A stretch of 64,000 nucleotides of DNA from Kangiella sp. TOML190 (GCF_023706045.1 NZ_BQYL01000001.1:1302001-1366000), one strand, 5' to 3'; shown: positions 24,852-34,863, numbered from the stretch's first letter. The notes: generated by a model from the sequence alone, not told the origin. A program made the numbers and translations.

Positions 24852-26183
24852 CTAAGAATCCATTCTAACGTGAACCCAGCTGCGCTTTTGCCAGAGCCAA
24901 ATGAAGGCGCCAGTTTGTACAACTCGATAGACGCCATAGGCCACCCAAATCAACATAAAACTGTAGCCCATCATGGGCCCAAGATAAAAGGCGACTGGTA
25001 AGAACATTAGCCATTGAGTAACAAAGGAGACATACATTGGCGGTTTGGTGTAGCCTGCGCCGCTAAGGGCATTTAAAAATACTAAGCCGATGGCATCAAT
25101 AATTATCACTAAGGCGGAGAGCTTGAATGGCCAATGGGCAGCTTCCAGCGCCGCTTGCTCTTTTAAGAAAACGCCCATGATCGGATCGGTAAAAAAGTAG
25201 AAGATAATGCCTAAACCAATGGCAAACATCACCGCCATTTTCGAAACATCCCAACCCCATAAATAGGCATCTTCAGGATCATTTCTGCCCAAAGCTTGGC
25301 CGACTAAGGTGGCGGCTCCAATACCTAAGGCAATGCAGGGCAAAATGCCTACGAGCATGACGTTGGTGATGGCATTAGCAGCGGCTAATTCGTCAGTACC
25401 GACTTTACCAATAATCCAGAAAAGGGCGGTAAAACCAGCCGCGAAGAAAAATTGCTGGATTGAAGAGGGGATCGAAATGCGAATAATGTCCTTGAGCGTT
25501 GCCCAGCGCGCCAAATGCTTTAAGTAGCCGTAATCGGAAGTGTGTTTTTTCGCTAGATAATGGTAATAAAAAGTGCCTAAAGTCAGGGATACAGAAGTAC
25601 CAATACCGGCGCCTAGTGTGCCTAGCTCTGGAAAGCCAAAATTACCAAAAATCAGGCAGTAATTTAGGAAAATATTAAAGGCATGCATCACCAAAAGGGT
25701 GCGCAAATAAAATTCGGTTCTCTTAATCGCGCTCCAATAGCCGCGATAACTAAAATTAAGACCAATCGCCCAGATTCCTGCAAAGCGCGCTTGCAGGTAG
25801 GGCACGCCTTCTTGTAATAATTCGGGATCGTCGTTGAGAAAGCTTAATATTTCTGGTGCTAGGAAAAACAGAATGATGCTTAAGGGAATGGCGGCAATAC
25901 TCATCATCATGATTGCGCCATTGAGCGGGAAAGCCGCCTCTGATTCACGCCCTTGGCCCATGCGACGGGCGACCATCGACTGGACGCCGGCAGCAAAACC
26001 CATAAAAAAGGCCACTGCCATAAAATTGATAAAGCCGGCTAAGCCAATGGCCGCAATGGCTGCCGAACCTTGGGTGCCAACCATTGCTGCGTCCACCAGA
26101 TTTAACACGTTTTGCGAAATCATGCCGCCGACGATCGGTAGGGAGATTTGCAGCACTTGTTGTGAACGGTTTTTATCGAGCAA
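24852..26183 (-). CDS. MATE-family efflux transporter
   Basis: A 443-aa integral membrane protein with about twelve hydrophobic segments and two homologous halves. The N-terminal region QISLPIVGGMISQNVLNLVDAAMVG is typical of MATE exporters (DinF/NorM-like), with similar GxxxxxLVGQALGRND in the second half (about residues 285-300). Such proteins expel drugs or metabolites using Na+ or H+. It is a single gene, followed at its 5' side by the serine hydrolase on the same strand. Substrate cannot be predicted. Confidence 0.88.
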   Translation of the reverse strand: MLDKNRSQQVLQISLPIVGGMISQNVLNLVDAAMVGTQGSAAIAAIGLAGFINFMAVAFFMGFAAGVQSMVARRMGQGRESEAAFPLNGAIMMMSIAAIPLSIILFFLAPEILSFLNDDPELLQEGVPYLQARFAGIWAIGLNFSYRGYWSAIKRTEFYLRTLLVMHAFNIFLNYCLIFGNFGFPELGTLGAGIGTSVSLTLGTFYYHYLAKKHTSDYGYLKHLARWATLKDIIRISIPSSIQQFFFAAGFTALFWIIGKVGTDELAAANAITNVMLVGILPCIALGIGAATLVGQALGRNDPEDAYLWGWDVSKMAVMFAIGLGIIFYFFTDPIMGVFLKEQAALEAAHWPFKLSALVIIIDAIGLVFLNALSGAGYTKPPMYVSFVTQWLMFLPVAFYLGPMMGYSFMLIWVAYGVYRVVQTGAFIWLWQKRSWVHVRMDS

Positions 26184-26278
26184 AGGCGATTCCAGTTATG
26201 TTAATTCAGCTAGCACAGTGCATTGTAACAGTTATTATTTGGCGAGCGAGCAAATGTTTGTAAAGCCCGCGAAATACT

Positions 26279-27406
26279 TTATTCGAGCAGACTTAAAGCC
26301 TGTTTTATGTATAAAGATTCTGCACCGACAATATCATCGCCGCGACTTTCGCCTAAACGAACAATGACTAACTCTTGCTCTGGAACGATAATGATACGCT
26401 GCCCAAGGTGTCCTCTAAAAGCGTGATACTTAGGGGAATGGTTCTGGTTAATCCATGTCGAGTAGCCATAACTGTCAACTTTATAGGGCTGACTCATCAT
26501 CTGGACAAAGAAGGGAACAATTAACTGTTGGCCTTGCCAACGACCATTTTGTAGCATCAACTGGCCAAATTTAGCAAAGTTACGCGCGTTAGTATTAACA
26601 CAACAATAAGCCAGCTCCATACCTTGAGCATCAAGGTGCCATAGCGCATCCGCATTCATGCCTAAAGGTTGCCAGAATTTTTCGCTTAAGTAGCGAGATA
26701 GAGTCATTTCAGGATTTTTTTGCTTTAAAGCACGATCGAGAATAATGCCCAGCAATTGGGTAGAAGCGCTGGAATAATAAAAAGTTTCCTCAGGCTTTGA
26801 ACTAAAGTGGCCAGCAAGCAGGAAACTTTCTACATCATCGCCATAAAACAATTCAACGGTTGGGCTAAAAGGGCTGTAATAATGCTCATCCCATTCATAG
26901 CCCGAAGTCATGGTCGACAGCGAACCAATGCTGACCAATTTACCATTTGGGTCCTTGTTAAATTCAGGCAAAAAATCGGTGATTGGTTGCTGCAAATTCT
27001 CGATATAACCCTCTTCAATTGCTTCGCCAAGCAGCAAGGTCACTAGGGTCTTTGCCATGGAAAAAGAATTGGTTTTGTTGGTTTGGTCATAACCCTTAAA
27101 GTATTGTTCGCTGAGCAATTGGCCTTTATGCAGCACTAAAAAAGCAATAGCATTATGCTTTTCAAGGTAACTGGTTAGCTCTGGCGGCAAAGCTTTGGGG
27201 AAATCGCGGCTAGTCGCCCAAGCTTGCGTTTGCCCAGCTTTAATTAAGCGTGTCTCGAACTGCTGGTGATCGTTTATATTGGCAGTGCTATTGCCTACCA
27301 GATAGGTGCGCGAAATGGCGGTAAGAATATAACCATGCCCAGAAACCAATAAGCCAAGAATAAAAAGGAGTGGAGCTAAAAAAAGAATTATTATTGTTTT
27401 TTTCAT
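26279..27406 (-). CDS. Beta-lactamase-family serine hydrolase
   Basis: The 375-aa protein has an N-terminal membrane anchor or signal (residues about 4-24) and a class C/penicillin-binding-like domain: the SxxK motif in NSFSMAKTLV (about 115-124, catalytic Ser), and YYSSASTQLLG (about 210-220) in the place of the YxN motif. A C-terminal HLGQRIIIVPEQELVIVRLG block follows. Family members are esterases or peptidases. It overlaps the YcxB-like gene upstream by 4 bp. Confidence 0.82.
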   Translation of the reverse strand: MKKTIIILFLAPLLFILGLLVSGHGYILTAISRTYLVGNSTANINDHQQFETRLIKAGQTQAWATSRDFPKALPPELTSYLEKHNAIAFLVLHKGQLLSEQYFKGYDQTNKTNSFSMAKTLVTLLLGEAIEEGYIENLQQPITDFLPEFNKDPNGKLVSIGSLSTMTSGYEWDEHYYSPFSPTVELFYGDDVESFLLAGHFSSKPEETFYYSSASTQLLGIILDRALKQKNPEMTLSRYLSEKFWQPLGMNADALWHLDAQGMELAYCCVNTNARNFAKFGQLMLQNGRWQGQQLIVPFFVQMMSQPYKVDSYGYSTWINQNHSPKYHAFRGHLGQRIIIVPEQELVIVRLGESRGDDIVGAESLYIKQALSLLE

Positions 27407-27909
27407 TGAGGCGTTAGATTTGATGTTAAAAAAGTTAAAAGGTCTTCAGGTTTATCTAGCTGATCTTTAGGAAAAATATAGGCTTTAAAAGTGTCTAGGT
27501 GCACTAAAATTGCTTTATCGTTTTCGTAGATATCGGTTACAGCTTTCCAAGCAACAAAGCTCTTGGCAACATGGTTTGACGAGTAAATACCGCGTTCATC
27601 AAGCTTATATTTTATTTCTCCCAAAAAGGTACTATTTTCGTTTGGTAAGGCTGAGCTTTGCTGGTTTTTAGATTCGATAGCGATAACTATTAAAAAGAGG
27701 ATAAAAATACTAGAGGTCCACACCACTGTTTTAAGATCTAATTGCAAAGGGTTTTTGAAAATAGCTAATGCTACGAAAATGGCGATAGCCCAATAAGAAA
27801 CTTGAGTAATAAGCTTTATCCAAAGCGGCTTTTTGTGGGCGAGGTATTCAACAGATCCCTTTTGAAATAGTTCCCAAGTATCAGTGGTATTTATGATTGT
27901 CAGTTCCAT
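27403..27909 (-). CDS. YcxB-like membrane protein
   Basis: A 168-aa protein with two membrane helices (about residues 35-50 and 60-77) and a C-terminal soluble domain (LGEIKYKLDERGIYSSN..., FVAWKAVTDIYENDKAILVHL, FIFPKDQL-like end) that matches the YcxB C-terminal domain pattern. Function is unknown in the family. It is coupled to the serine hydrolase gene by a 4-bp overlap. Confidence 0.65.
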   Translation of the reverse strand: MELTIINTTDTWELFQKGSVEYLAHKKPLWIKLITQVSYWAIAIFVALAIFKNPLQLDLKTVVWTSSIFILFLIVIAIESKNQQSSALPNENSTFLGEIKYKLDERGIYSSNHVAKSFVAWKAVTDIYENDKAILVHLDTFKAYIFPKDQLDKPEDLLTFLTSNLTPQ

Positions 27910-27949
27910 ATTGTTGTTACCGTGTATTATAATTTTTTAAATATGCTAC

Positions 27950-28672
27950 CTAAGTTTTTGCCAAGCACCAAATATCCACTTGTTCTGCGCCTTGTGTTAA
28001 GCAGGCTTTAGTGGCTTCACTAATGGTAGAACTGGTGGTGACCACATCGTCGATGAGTGCAATATGGGTAGGCAGATTGGATTGAGCGACAAAAGCGCCT
28101 TTCAGGTTTTTACGACGCTGGGCCGCTTTCAGGCCAATCTGGTGCGGGGTATTTTTTATCCGAATGAGGCTTTTATTGTCCATCGGCAACTGTAATCTTT
28201 TTGCAAGCCGCTTGGCGATCAGTTCGGCTTGGTTAAAACCTCGCTCGGACAGTCGCTTGCGATGCAGAGGGATTGGGATCAGCAAATCCGGCGCCGAAGA
28301 GTCTTGATAAGCTTGCGTTATCTTTTCGAGCAATAAATAGCTTAAGGCGCGAGCCAAATGCCATTGACGGTTGAATTTAATCTCCGAAATTGCTTTATCG
28401 ACCGGAAACTCATAATCACAAGCAGCGATAAGTCTTTGATATTGCTTTGGTTTTTTTAAACAGGCGCCGCAAAACTGGACGCTGTTGGATGTTAGTGTAT
28501 AGCCACACTGGTAGCAGTAATAACCTTGGCGAATAAGTGCTTCTCGGCAGCTAGAGCAAATCGTGCTGGCCGCATAGATTGCACAGTCCTGCTGGCAAAA
28601 AGCGCAGGCATGACCAGCCATAATTCTATTGGCTGAACGGCGTAAAACACGGTAAAATCGCTGGTAAACCAT
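27950..28672 (-). CDS. comF: ComF-family phosphoribosyltransferase-like protein
   Basis: From ATG 28672 (with AAGGA upstream) the protein is 240 aa. N-terminal zinc-finger cysteines occur in CAFCQQDC, CSSC, CYQCGY and CGAC. The C-terminal half is a PRTase fold with the LIDDVVTTSSTISEA motif (PRPP-binding loop). ComF proteins support DNA uptake in competent bacteria and may act in nucleotide salvage. The frame extends to 28765, but that would overlap bioB. The chosen start lies inside the BirA operator, so BirA binding could also repress this gene. Confidence 0.85.
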   Translation of the reverse strand: MVYQRFYRVLRRSANRIMAGHACAFCQQDCAIYAASTICSSCREALIRQGYYCYQCGYTLTSNSVQFCGACLKKPKQYQRLIAACDYEFPVDKAISEIKFNRQWHLARALSYLLLEKITQAYQDSSAPDLLIPIPLHRKRLSERGFNQAELIAKRLAKRLQLPMDNKSLIRIKNTPHQIGLKAAQRRKNLKGAFVAQSNLPTHIALIDDVVTTSSTISEATKACLTQGAEQVDIWCLAKT

Positions 28673-28695
28673 AAATCCTTTTTTTTGGTTAACAA
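28662..28695. promoter_or_regulatory. BirA-type biotin operator
   Basis: The half-sites TGGTAAACC (28662-28670) and GGTTAACAA (28687-28695) are separated by 16 bp, matching the TTGTNAACC-N15/16-GGTTNACAA pattern of BirA operators with one mismatch. It lies 63 bp upstream of bioB and covers the start codon of the divergent comF. Confidence 0.75.
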
Positions 28696-28757
28696 GTTTT
28701 AAGTTAACTGAAGGTCGTCTTTGACCATAAAAATTTATCATAAAGGCAAAATCAGCA

Positions 28758-29852
28758 ATGAGCAATCAAGCAACAGCGAAAGTCGATGCGGCGATGAATT
28801 TGGATATTTTAAACAGCGGCCAAATCCGCAATGATTGGACACTGGCTGAAATCGAGGCGATCTACAATCAGCCGTTTAACGATTTATTGTTTGCGGCACA
28901 AAGCATTCATCGCCAACACTTCAACCCGAATGAAGTACAAACCAGTACCTTGCTAAGTATCAAAACCGGTGCTTGCCCAGAAGATTGCGCTTATTGTCCT
29001 CAATCGGGTCATTACAATACGGGACTTTCTAAAGAGCAGTTGATGGCGGTGGAAGAGGTGGTGACTAAAGCAGAGCAAGCCAAGAAAAATGGCGCGACTC
29101 GTTTTTGTATGGGCGCTGCATGGCGCTCGCCGCGGGAAAAGGATCTCAATGTAGTGCTGGAAATGGTCAAACAGGTGAAATCTTTGGGTTTAGAGACTTG
29201 TGTGACGTTAGGTATGCTAACCGATGAGCAGGCAGGACAGCTAGCCGAAGCGGGTTTAGATTACTACAATCATAACCTTGATACTTCGCCAGAATATTAT
29301 CAACAAATTATTACCACTCGCACCTATAAAAACCGTTTAGATACGTTGCAAAATGTGCGCGACGCGGGGATTAATGTTTGCTCGGGTGGCATTATTGGTA
29401 TGGGCGAACAGACTCACGATCGGTATGGCTTAATTCAGCAATTGGCGAATATGCCAGAACATCCCCAGTCGGTACCGATTAATATGTTGGTGGCGGTAGA
29501 AGGAACTCCGTTGGGTGAAGTGGAAAAATTGGAGTCGATCGATTTTGTGCGGATGATTGCCACTGCCCGAATTGTGATGCCGAAATCTTATGTTCGTTTA
29601 TCGGCGGGTCGCGAGGATATGAATAAGGAAACACAAACTTTATGCTATGCCGCGGGCGCTAATTCGATTTTCTACGGAGAGAAACTGCTGACCACGGCGA
29701 ATCCTGAAGCACAAGCGGATATGCAGCTCTTTAAGCAGTTAGGCATTAAACCCGAAGGCGCTGAGCTTGAAGTTCAAGAACCTATTCAAGCCACTACCAG
29801 CCATAAGCTTCCGCCGAAAAAAGAAATTTTTTACGATGCGACCCAAGTCTAA
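28758..29852 (+). CDS. bioB: Biotin synthase
   Basis: The 364-aa radical SAM enzyme converts dethiobiotin to biotin. The CxxxCxxC cluster motif is seen in [17 protein letters not shown] (about residues 72-88), followed by the [15 protein letters not shown] and [10 protein letters not shown] motifs of BioB. Length is normal. It is the first gene of the bioB-bioF-bioH-bioC cluster and lies behind a BirA operator, so it is expected to be repressed when biotin is plentiful. Confidence 0.97.
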   Translation: MSNQATAKVDAAMNLDILNSGQIRNDWTLAEIEAIYNQPFNDLLFAAQSIHRQHFNPNEVQTSTLLSIKTGACPEDCAYCPQSGHYNTGLSKEQLMAVEEVVTKAEQAKKNGATRFCMGAAWRSPREKDLNVVLEMVKQVKSLGLETCVTLGMLTDEQAGQLAEAGLDYYNHNLDTSPEYYQQIITTRTYKNRLDTLQNVRDAGINVCSGGIIGMGEQTHDRYGLIQQLANMPEHPQSVPINMLVAVEGTPLGEVEKLESIDFVRMIATARIVMPKSYVRLSAGREDMNKETQTLCYAAGANSIFYGEKLLTTANPEAQADMQLFKQLGIKPEGAELEVQEPIQATTSHKLPPKKEIFYDATQV

Positions 29853-29911
29853 GCTAGCTTTGTTCAAAGCAAGTTTAATCTAAACTCAATGTAAAAAGCT
29901 TAGTGAAATCA

Positions 29912-31087
29912 ATGTGGACTAAATTGCAACAGCGCTTGCAGGCGCGGCAAATGCACGATCTGATGCGTGGCCGTTTAACCCTCGATAGCCCGCAGGCGGC
30001 TGAAATTAAGGTTAATGGTGAGCGTTTGCTCAACTTTAGCAGTAATGACTATTTGGGCTTAGCCAATCATCCGAAAATGATTGAGGCAGTAACCGATGCC
30101 AGTAAAAAATATGGTGTCGGGAGCGGCGCTTCGCATTTAATCATTGGCCATAGCCATGAGCATCATGTGCTGGAAGAAGAATTAGCTGAATTTCTGGGTA
30201 CGGAAAAAGCCTTGTTATTTTCCACCGGCTTTATGGCTAATTTGGGCGTGTTAACCAGTCTGTTCGATAAAAACGATCTGATTATTCAAGATAAGCTTAA
30301 TCATGCTTCGTTAATTGATGGTGGCCTTGCCTGCAGTGCCAAAATGCTACGTTATGCCCATAACGATATGGCCTCGTTGCAGCGTCAGTTGCAGCAAAGT
30401 GCCGATAGTAAATTGATGGTGACCGATGGCGTTTTTAGCATGGATGGTGATTTGGCGCCGCTTACAGAAATGATTACTCTAAAAGATGCTTATAAAGCGC
30501 AGTTGATGGTTGACGATGCGCACGGCTTTGGTGTTTTAGGCGAAAATGCTCGTGGCAGTCTCGAGCATTTTGGACTATCGCAAAACAGCTGCGATATTTA
30601 TATGGCAACTTTAGGCAAGGCGCTTGGTGGATTTGGTGCTTTTGTGGCAGGCTCTGCGCTGTTGATCGAGTCTTTGCTTCAATTTGCCCGCAGTTATATT
30701 TATACCACGGCGATGCCGCCGGCTGTTGCCGCCGCCAATCGGATGGGGCTGCGTTTAGTGCAAGCCGAAAACGAGCGGCGCGAACAACTTCAAAAAAATA
30801 TTGCTAACTTTAAAGCTTTAGCATCTGAAGCAGGGGTGCCGCTTATGGCTTCGGATACGCCAATCCAGCCAGTATTGCTAGGTCGCAATCAAGTAGCTGT
30901 GACAGTCGCGGCAGCATTAAAAGCTCAGCATATTTTAGCGGTGGCGATCCGGCCGCCTACGGTGCCGGCCAACCAAGCACGACTACGCATAACTTTATCG
31001 GCAGAGCATAGCCAAGCTCAGATTGAGCAGCTAGTCGTCGCTTTAAAAACGGCTTTAACAAATTGTTCACAAGAGGTGTTAGCTTGA
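29912..31087 (+). CDS. bioF: 8-amino-7-oxononanoate synthase
   Basis: A PLP-dependent alpha-oxoamine synthase (391 aa from ATG 29912; the frame opens at GTG 29903). It condenses pimeloyl-ACP and alanine. Family motifs seen: NFSSNDYLGLA near residue 43, GSGASHLIIGHS, VDDAHGFGVLG, and the PLP Lys in TLGKALGGFGAF (about residue 235). It lies 59 bp after bioB and overlaps the bioH start by 3-25 bp depending on the bioH start. Confidence 0.96.
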   Translation: MWTKLQQRLQARQMHDLMRGRLTLDSPQAAEIKVNGERLLNFSSNDYLGLANHPKMIEAVTDASKKYGVGSGASHLIIGHSHEHHVLEEELAEFLGTEKALLFSTGFMANLGVLTSLFDKNDLIIQDKLNHASLIDGGLACSAKMLRYAHNDMASLQRQLQQSADSKLMVTDGVFSMDGDLAPLTEMITLKDAYKAQLMVDDAHGFGVLGENARGSLEHFGLSQNSCDIYMATLGKALGGFGAFVAGSALLIESLLQFARSYIYTTAMPPAVAAANRMGLRLVQAENERREQLQKNIANFKALASEAGVPLMASDTPIQPVLLGRNQVAVTVAAALKAQHILAVAIRPPTVPANQARLRITLSAEHSQAQIEQLVVALKTALTNCSQEVLA

Positions 31088-31872
31088 GTTCGATACAACC
31101 TTACCTTGAAACTCATAACAGCAAAAAAGCGGATGCAGAAGATCTGGTGTTGCTGCATGGCTGGGGTTTGCATTCAGGAATATGGAACCTACTGTTGGAC
31201 GAGCTCACCAAGCATTGTCGAGTACACTTGATTGATTTGCCGGGTTTTGGTCGCTCGCCGATCCCCAGCGGCGATTACGATCTAGAGCTTTTGACGGAGC
31301 AAGTGCTAAAAGTTGCCCCCGCCAAAGCTCATTATCTCGGCTGGTCGCTCGGCGGTGTGGTGGCAACCAATATCGCTTTGACTCAAGCGGATAGAGTAGC
31401 CAAGCTGATCACGGTGGCTTCGAGTCCTAAATTTGTGCAGAGCGAGGATTGGCCTTGTGGTATGAAACCCAACATTATGGATTCATTTTGTCGTTTTTTA
31501 GAAGAAGATTATCAAGGTACCATTATTCGCTTTCTGGCGATCCAAGCGATGGGTAGCGAAACCCAAAAGGAAGACATAAGACTGCTCAAAGACACGGTGT
31601 TTGTGCATGGCACGCCGGCGACTAAAGCTTTGCGTGATGGTCTTAATATGTTGAGTGATGTGGATTTGCGGCAAGGGTTGGCGAGGTTAACCATGCCACG
31701 CCTGCGCTTATATGGGCGCTTGGACACGCTGGTGCCGAATAAAGCGGCGCAAGCCATTCAGGATATAGATCCACAAAGCAGCTTTAAGGTTTACCCTAAA
31801 GCCAGTCATGCGCCATTTTTGACTAATCGCGCTGAGTTTACTCAAGATCTAATTCACTTTTTAAACCAATAA
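31084..31872 (+). CDS. bioH: Pimeloyl-ACP methyl ester esterase
   Basis: An alpha/beta hydrolase with LLHGWGLHSGIW (oxyanion region), the nucleophile elbow GWSLGG, an Asp in YGRLDTLVP and a catalytic His in SHAPFLT near the end. BioH frees pimeloyl-ACP from its methyl ester. The frame opens at TTG 31063, but TTG 31084 overlaps the bioF stop (TTGA) and has AGAGG five bases upstream, so it is preferred (262 aa). Length fits BioH (about 256 aa). Confidence 0.93.
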   Translation: MSSIQPYLETHNSKKADAEDLVLLHGWGLHSGIWNLLLDELTKHCRVHLIDLPGFGRSPIPSGDYDLELLTEQVLKVAPAKAHYLGWSLGGVVATNIALTQADRVAKLITVASSPKFVQSEDWPCGMKPNIMDSFCRFLEEDYQGTIIRFLAIQAMGSETQKEDIRLLKDTVFVHGTPATKALRDGLNMLSDVDLRQGLARLTMPRLRLYGRLDTLVPNKAAQAIQDIDPQSSFKVYPKASHAPFLTNRAEFTQDLIHFLNQ

Positions 31873-31878
31873 TAATCT

Positions 31879-32709
31879 ATGGTTAATCAAATCGAACAAG
31901 CCGATATCGCCAACTCTTTTACCAAAGCAGCTAAAAGCTACGATGCTGCGGCATTTTTTCAGCGTATCGCTGGCGAACGTTTGTTAGAGCGGCTCGATTT
32001 CTTCAAACTACAACCATCGGCTATTTTGGATATTGGCTGCGGTACTGGCTATTGCAGCCGCTTATTGGCAAAGCGATACCCGGAAGCTAAGGTTTCTGGA
32101 ATTGATATTGCGCAAGGGATGGTTGATTTCAGTCGCGCCCAATCGAGCAATGAAGATTATATTTGTGCCGATGCTTTGAGCTTGCCCTTGGCTGAAAATA
32201 GTCAAGATCTGGTGTTTTCTAATCTGACCTTTCAGTGGATAGATAAACTGGATCTCTTGTTTAAAGAATTACATCGAGTGTTAAAACCTAATGGTTTGTT
32301 GCTTTTTACTTCGCTCGGCCCTGATACTTTGCATGAGTTGAAAAGCAGCTGGCAGGCGGTTGATGAGCATAAGCACGTCAACGATTTTATTGATATGCAT
32401 CACCTTGGCGATGCTATGTTAAATGCGGCTTTGCTTGATCCGGTGGTGGATAGTGAAGCTGTGATTATTGGCTATGATAAAGCCATTGAGCTGATGCGCG
32501 ATTTGAAAAACATTGGCGCTCATAATATTGATAAACAGCGAAAATCAGGGCTTACCAGTCCGCGTGCTTTGAAGCAACTAGAGAAGCATTATCAGCAGTT
32601 TAGATTGGATAATGGTGAGTTACCGGCGACTTACGAATTGATCTACGGCCATGCGTTTGGACGCGAGTCTATTCCTCTTGAATACCATCAATACGGGATC
32701 GAACTGTAA
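31879..32709 (+). CDS. bioC: Malonyl-ACP O-methyltransferase
   Basis: A 276-aa SAM-dependent methyltransferase with ILDIGCGTGYCSRLLA (motif I, about residues 49-64), a SNLTFQWIDKLD block and GLLLFTSLGPDTLHELK, all typical of BioC. It starts biotin synthesis by methylating malonyl-ACP. It lies 6 bp after bioH and closes the cluster. bioA is not in the window. Confidence 0.95.
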   Translation: MVNQIEQADIANSFTKAAKSYDAAAFFQRIAGERLLERLDFFKLQPSAILDIGCGTGYCSRLLAKRYPEAKVSGIDIAQGMVDFSRAQSSNEDYICADALSLPLAENSQDLVFSNLTFQWIDKLDLLFKELHRVLKPNGLLLFTSLGPDTLHELKSSWQAVDEHKHVNDFIDMHHLGDAMLNAALLDPVVDSEAVIIGYDKAIELMRDLKNIGAHNIDKQRKSGLTSPRALKQLEKHYQQFRLDNGELPATYELIYGHAFGRESIPLEYHQYGIEL

Positions 32710-32724
32710 TTTAATAAAAGAGTT

Positions 32725-33447
32725 CTAAGAGTCTTTATTCGACAGTTTGACGACTTTTTTATTCTTCTCAAAATTGATATCGTGCTCTTCGACTAACTTC
32801 TTGGCTTTACCTACCTGAGAGTCGTGTAAGAAGTTACGCAAGGTTTGGAACTCAGTGCGATAAAAGTCACGCTCGCTGCGCAAATTATCCACATTCTTGC
32901 TCATGGTCTGGTTTGCCTGTACTAAGCGCTTGTGGCTTTTTTTGAGGTGCTCAAATTCAGCGCGATAGTTTTCTTGGAAATTATCAATCTTATTCTCGGC
33001 TTCCTGGCGAACTTCCAGCAGTTGTTTGTCGAACTGATTTTGGCGTGACTGCTTATCCAGCTCATACTCTCTTTGGTTATCAGCGATGGTCTGAACGGAA
33101 GTCAAATAGTCTTTTTGCACCTGCTCATAATTGCTAGAAACTTTACTGAGTTTTTGGGCGGTGTCGTTAAATTCATGACGCAGATCTTGATGACGCGCAG
33201 ATAAGTCTTGTAATGACGTTTTAAGTTCATCGTGCGCTTCGGTTTTTGCTTCCAGCAGTTTTTGCTTTTGCGCAATGTTTTGGGTGTTTTCTTGTAAGAC
33301 GTTATTCAACTGGCTGATTTTTGATTCCAATTGTCTTACCAGAGCGTGCTTCAGCGCAGCGTAAACGACGGCAATAACTAGACCTAGAATAATTAATATT
33401 CCGAGCGTTAGAACGTTGTTGGCCAAAAAATTCGATGCAGATTCCAT
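32725..33447 (-). CDS. Membrane-anchored coiled-coil protein, unknown function
   Basis: A 240-aa protein with one N-terminal membrane helix (about residues 13-33) and then a nearly continuous coiled coil rich in Gln, Glu and Lys (about 35-215), ending in a basic tail. The ATG at 33447 is chosen over the TTG frame start at 33456. It is convergent with bioC. The layout resembles RmuC N-termini or DUF-type cell-envelope scaffolds, but no family was recognised. Confidence 0.65.
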   Translation of the reverse strand: MESASNFLANNVLTLGILIILGLVIAVVYAALKHALVRQLESKISQLNNVLQENTQNIAQKQKLLEAKTEAHDELKTSLQDLSARHQDLRHEFNDTAQKLSKVSSNYEQVQKDYLTSVQTIADNQREYELDKQSRQNQFDKQLLEVRQEAENKIDNFQENYRAEFEHLKKSHKRLVQANQTMSKNVDNLRSERDFYRTEFQTLRNFLHDSQVGKAKKLVEEHDINFEKNKKVVKLSNKDS

Positions 33448-33616
33448 AGTACGCAAAGCTTGTAATCATTGGCTGTTGTTATCAGCCGATATTATTAAAA
33501 TGGTTAACTTTTTTGTAATCTTTTTAAAGTTATACCAATAAATGCTACTTAAATATACCCTATCTTAATGTCATAATACCTTTTTTGGCCAGAAAAATAA
33601 CCACTTAGCGCACATT

Positions 33617-34327
33617 ATGACTAAAACCTATTTTATCACAGGCACCGATACTGAAGTGGGTAAAACCTACGTTACCGCCTTGCTGATCCGTGCTTTGCGC
33701 GTCCAAGGGCATAAGGTAGTGGGCTTAAAACCGATTGCTTCTGATAGCCAAAATGGTCAAATTCGCGAGCCGGAAACGGATGAGTTGCATCATGAAGGTT
33801 TGATCAACTCGGATGCGCGTGCACTTTATTTAGCAAACCAAGGAACTTTGGCTTATGAAGTGGTGAATCCCATTCGTTTTGCTGAGCCGATTGCGCCTCA
33901 TATCGCTGCTCAGCGGTTAGGACAAGCGTTGAGCGTTGCTCAGTTATCGGAATATTTCTTTGCCCATAAGACTCAATTTGATGCTGCTGATTTGTGTTTA
34001 ATCGAAGGTGCGGGCGGCTGGTTAACACCGCTGAATCAAACTGAAACTTATGCCGATTGGGTCGCCGAATTAGAACTGTCGGTTATCCTGGTAGTCGGCA
34101 TGAAATTGGGCTGCTTGAATCATGCACAACTTACTTATCAAGCGGTAGAAGCTAGTGGGTTAAAGGTTGTCGGCTGGGTTGCAAATCAACTTGACCCCCA
34201 AATGGCTTATTACGATGAAAATTTAACTTGGCTGAAAACTAATTTACCAGCACCTTTGTTAGCGGAAATTGGTTATCAGCAGTCAGCTTCTCAACTGGAT
34301 CTTGAAAAGCTGAGGCTTTTATTTTAG
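33617..34327 (+). CDS. bioD: Dethiobiotin synthetase
   Basis: The 236-aa protein has the P-loop TGTDTEVGKTYVTALL near its N-terminus, KPIASDSQ, and a LIEGAGGWLTPL motif, as in BioD, which closes the ureido ring of dethiobiotin using ATP and CO2. It is separated from bioC by the coiled-coil gene on the other strand. No BirA operator was seen upstream, so its regulation differs from that of bioB. Confidence 0.95.
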   Translation: MTKTYFITGTDTEVGKTYVTALLIRALRVQGHKVVGLKPIASDSQNGQIREPETDELHHEGLINSDARALYLANQGTLAYEVVNPIRFAEPIAPHIAAQRLGQALSVAQLSEYFFAHKTQFDAADLCLIEGAGGWLTPLNQTETYADWVAELELSVILVVGMKLGCLNHAQLTYQAVEASGLKVVGWVANQLDPQMAYYDENLTWLKTNLPAPLLAEIGYQQSASQLDLEKLRLLF

Positions 34328-34329
34328 CG

Positions 34330-34863
34330 TTATTGGATCATCTGGCGACCCGATTGTTTTTGGCACTGGTTACTAATACAAGAAACGTTCGGTTTTAACT
34401 CTATCGAACAAATACTGGCCATTTGATTTTCTTGATTGTAGCGATTGCGAGCAGCAGCATACTCTTGTGCTAACTGGTTAATCGCTTGCAGATTGGTGTT
34501 TTTAGTGGAATAGGCTTCGTAGCCATCTGGTCCGCCACAAGCGCGCGAGCCCACAGGTAATGCTCGACAATGACTGTCGCTATCGCAACTCTTGTCAGCA
34601 ATCAGCTCCATCAAACTACTGTACTGTTGCTTTAACGTCGCTTGGCTAACTTTGCTGTTGTCACCAGCAGGGGCGATCCGTTGCGGATCTTTGCCGATGT
34701 TTCGAGTATCTTGGTTTGAGTGCTTTTCTTTCGGGATCTTATTGCTGGCTTTTGGCGTTTGTTCGTTGTTAGCTTGCATTTCTTCGTTTGGGCAACCGCT
34801 GATCACAGCCACGCTGGCGAGCAAGAAAACACATTTGATTAAAGATTTGATGGTTTTGTTCAT
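34330..34863 (-). CDS. Putative lipoprotein, unknown function
   Basis: From ATG 34863 the protein is 177 aa with a lipoprotein signal (hydrophobic stretch then VISGC lipobox; Cys about 24). A charged low-complexity linker is followed by a domain with four Cys (ADKSCDSDSHCRALPVG, SRACGG, ICSIELKPNVSCIS), probably disulphide-bonded in the periplasm. It is convergent with bioD (2-bp gap). No family recognised. Confidence 0.7.
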   Translation of the reverse strand: MNKTIKSLIKCVFLLASVAVISGCPNEEMQANNEQTPKASNKIPKEKHSNQDTRNIGKDPQRIAPAGDNSKVSQATLKQQYSSLMELIADKSCDSDSHCRALPVGSRACGGPDGYEAYSTKNTNLQAINQLAQEYAAARNRYNQENQMASICSIELKPNVSCISNQCQKQSGRQMIQ

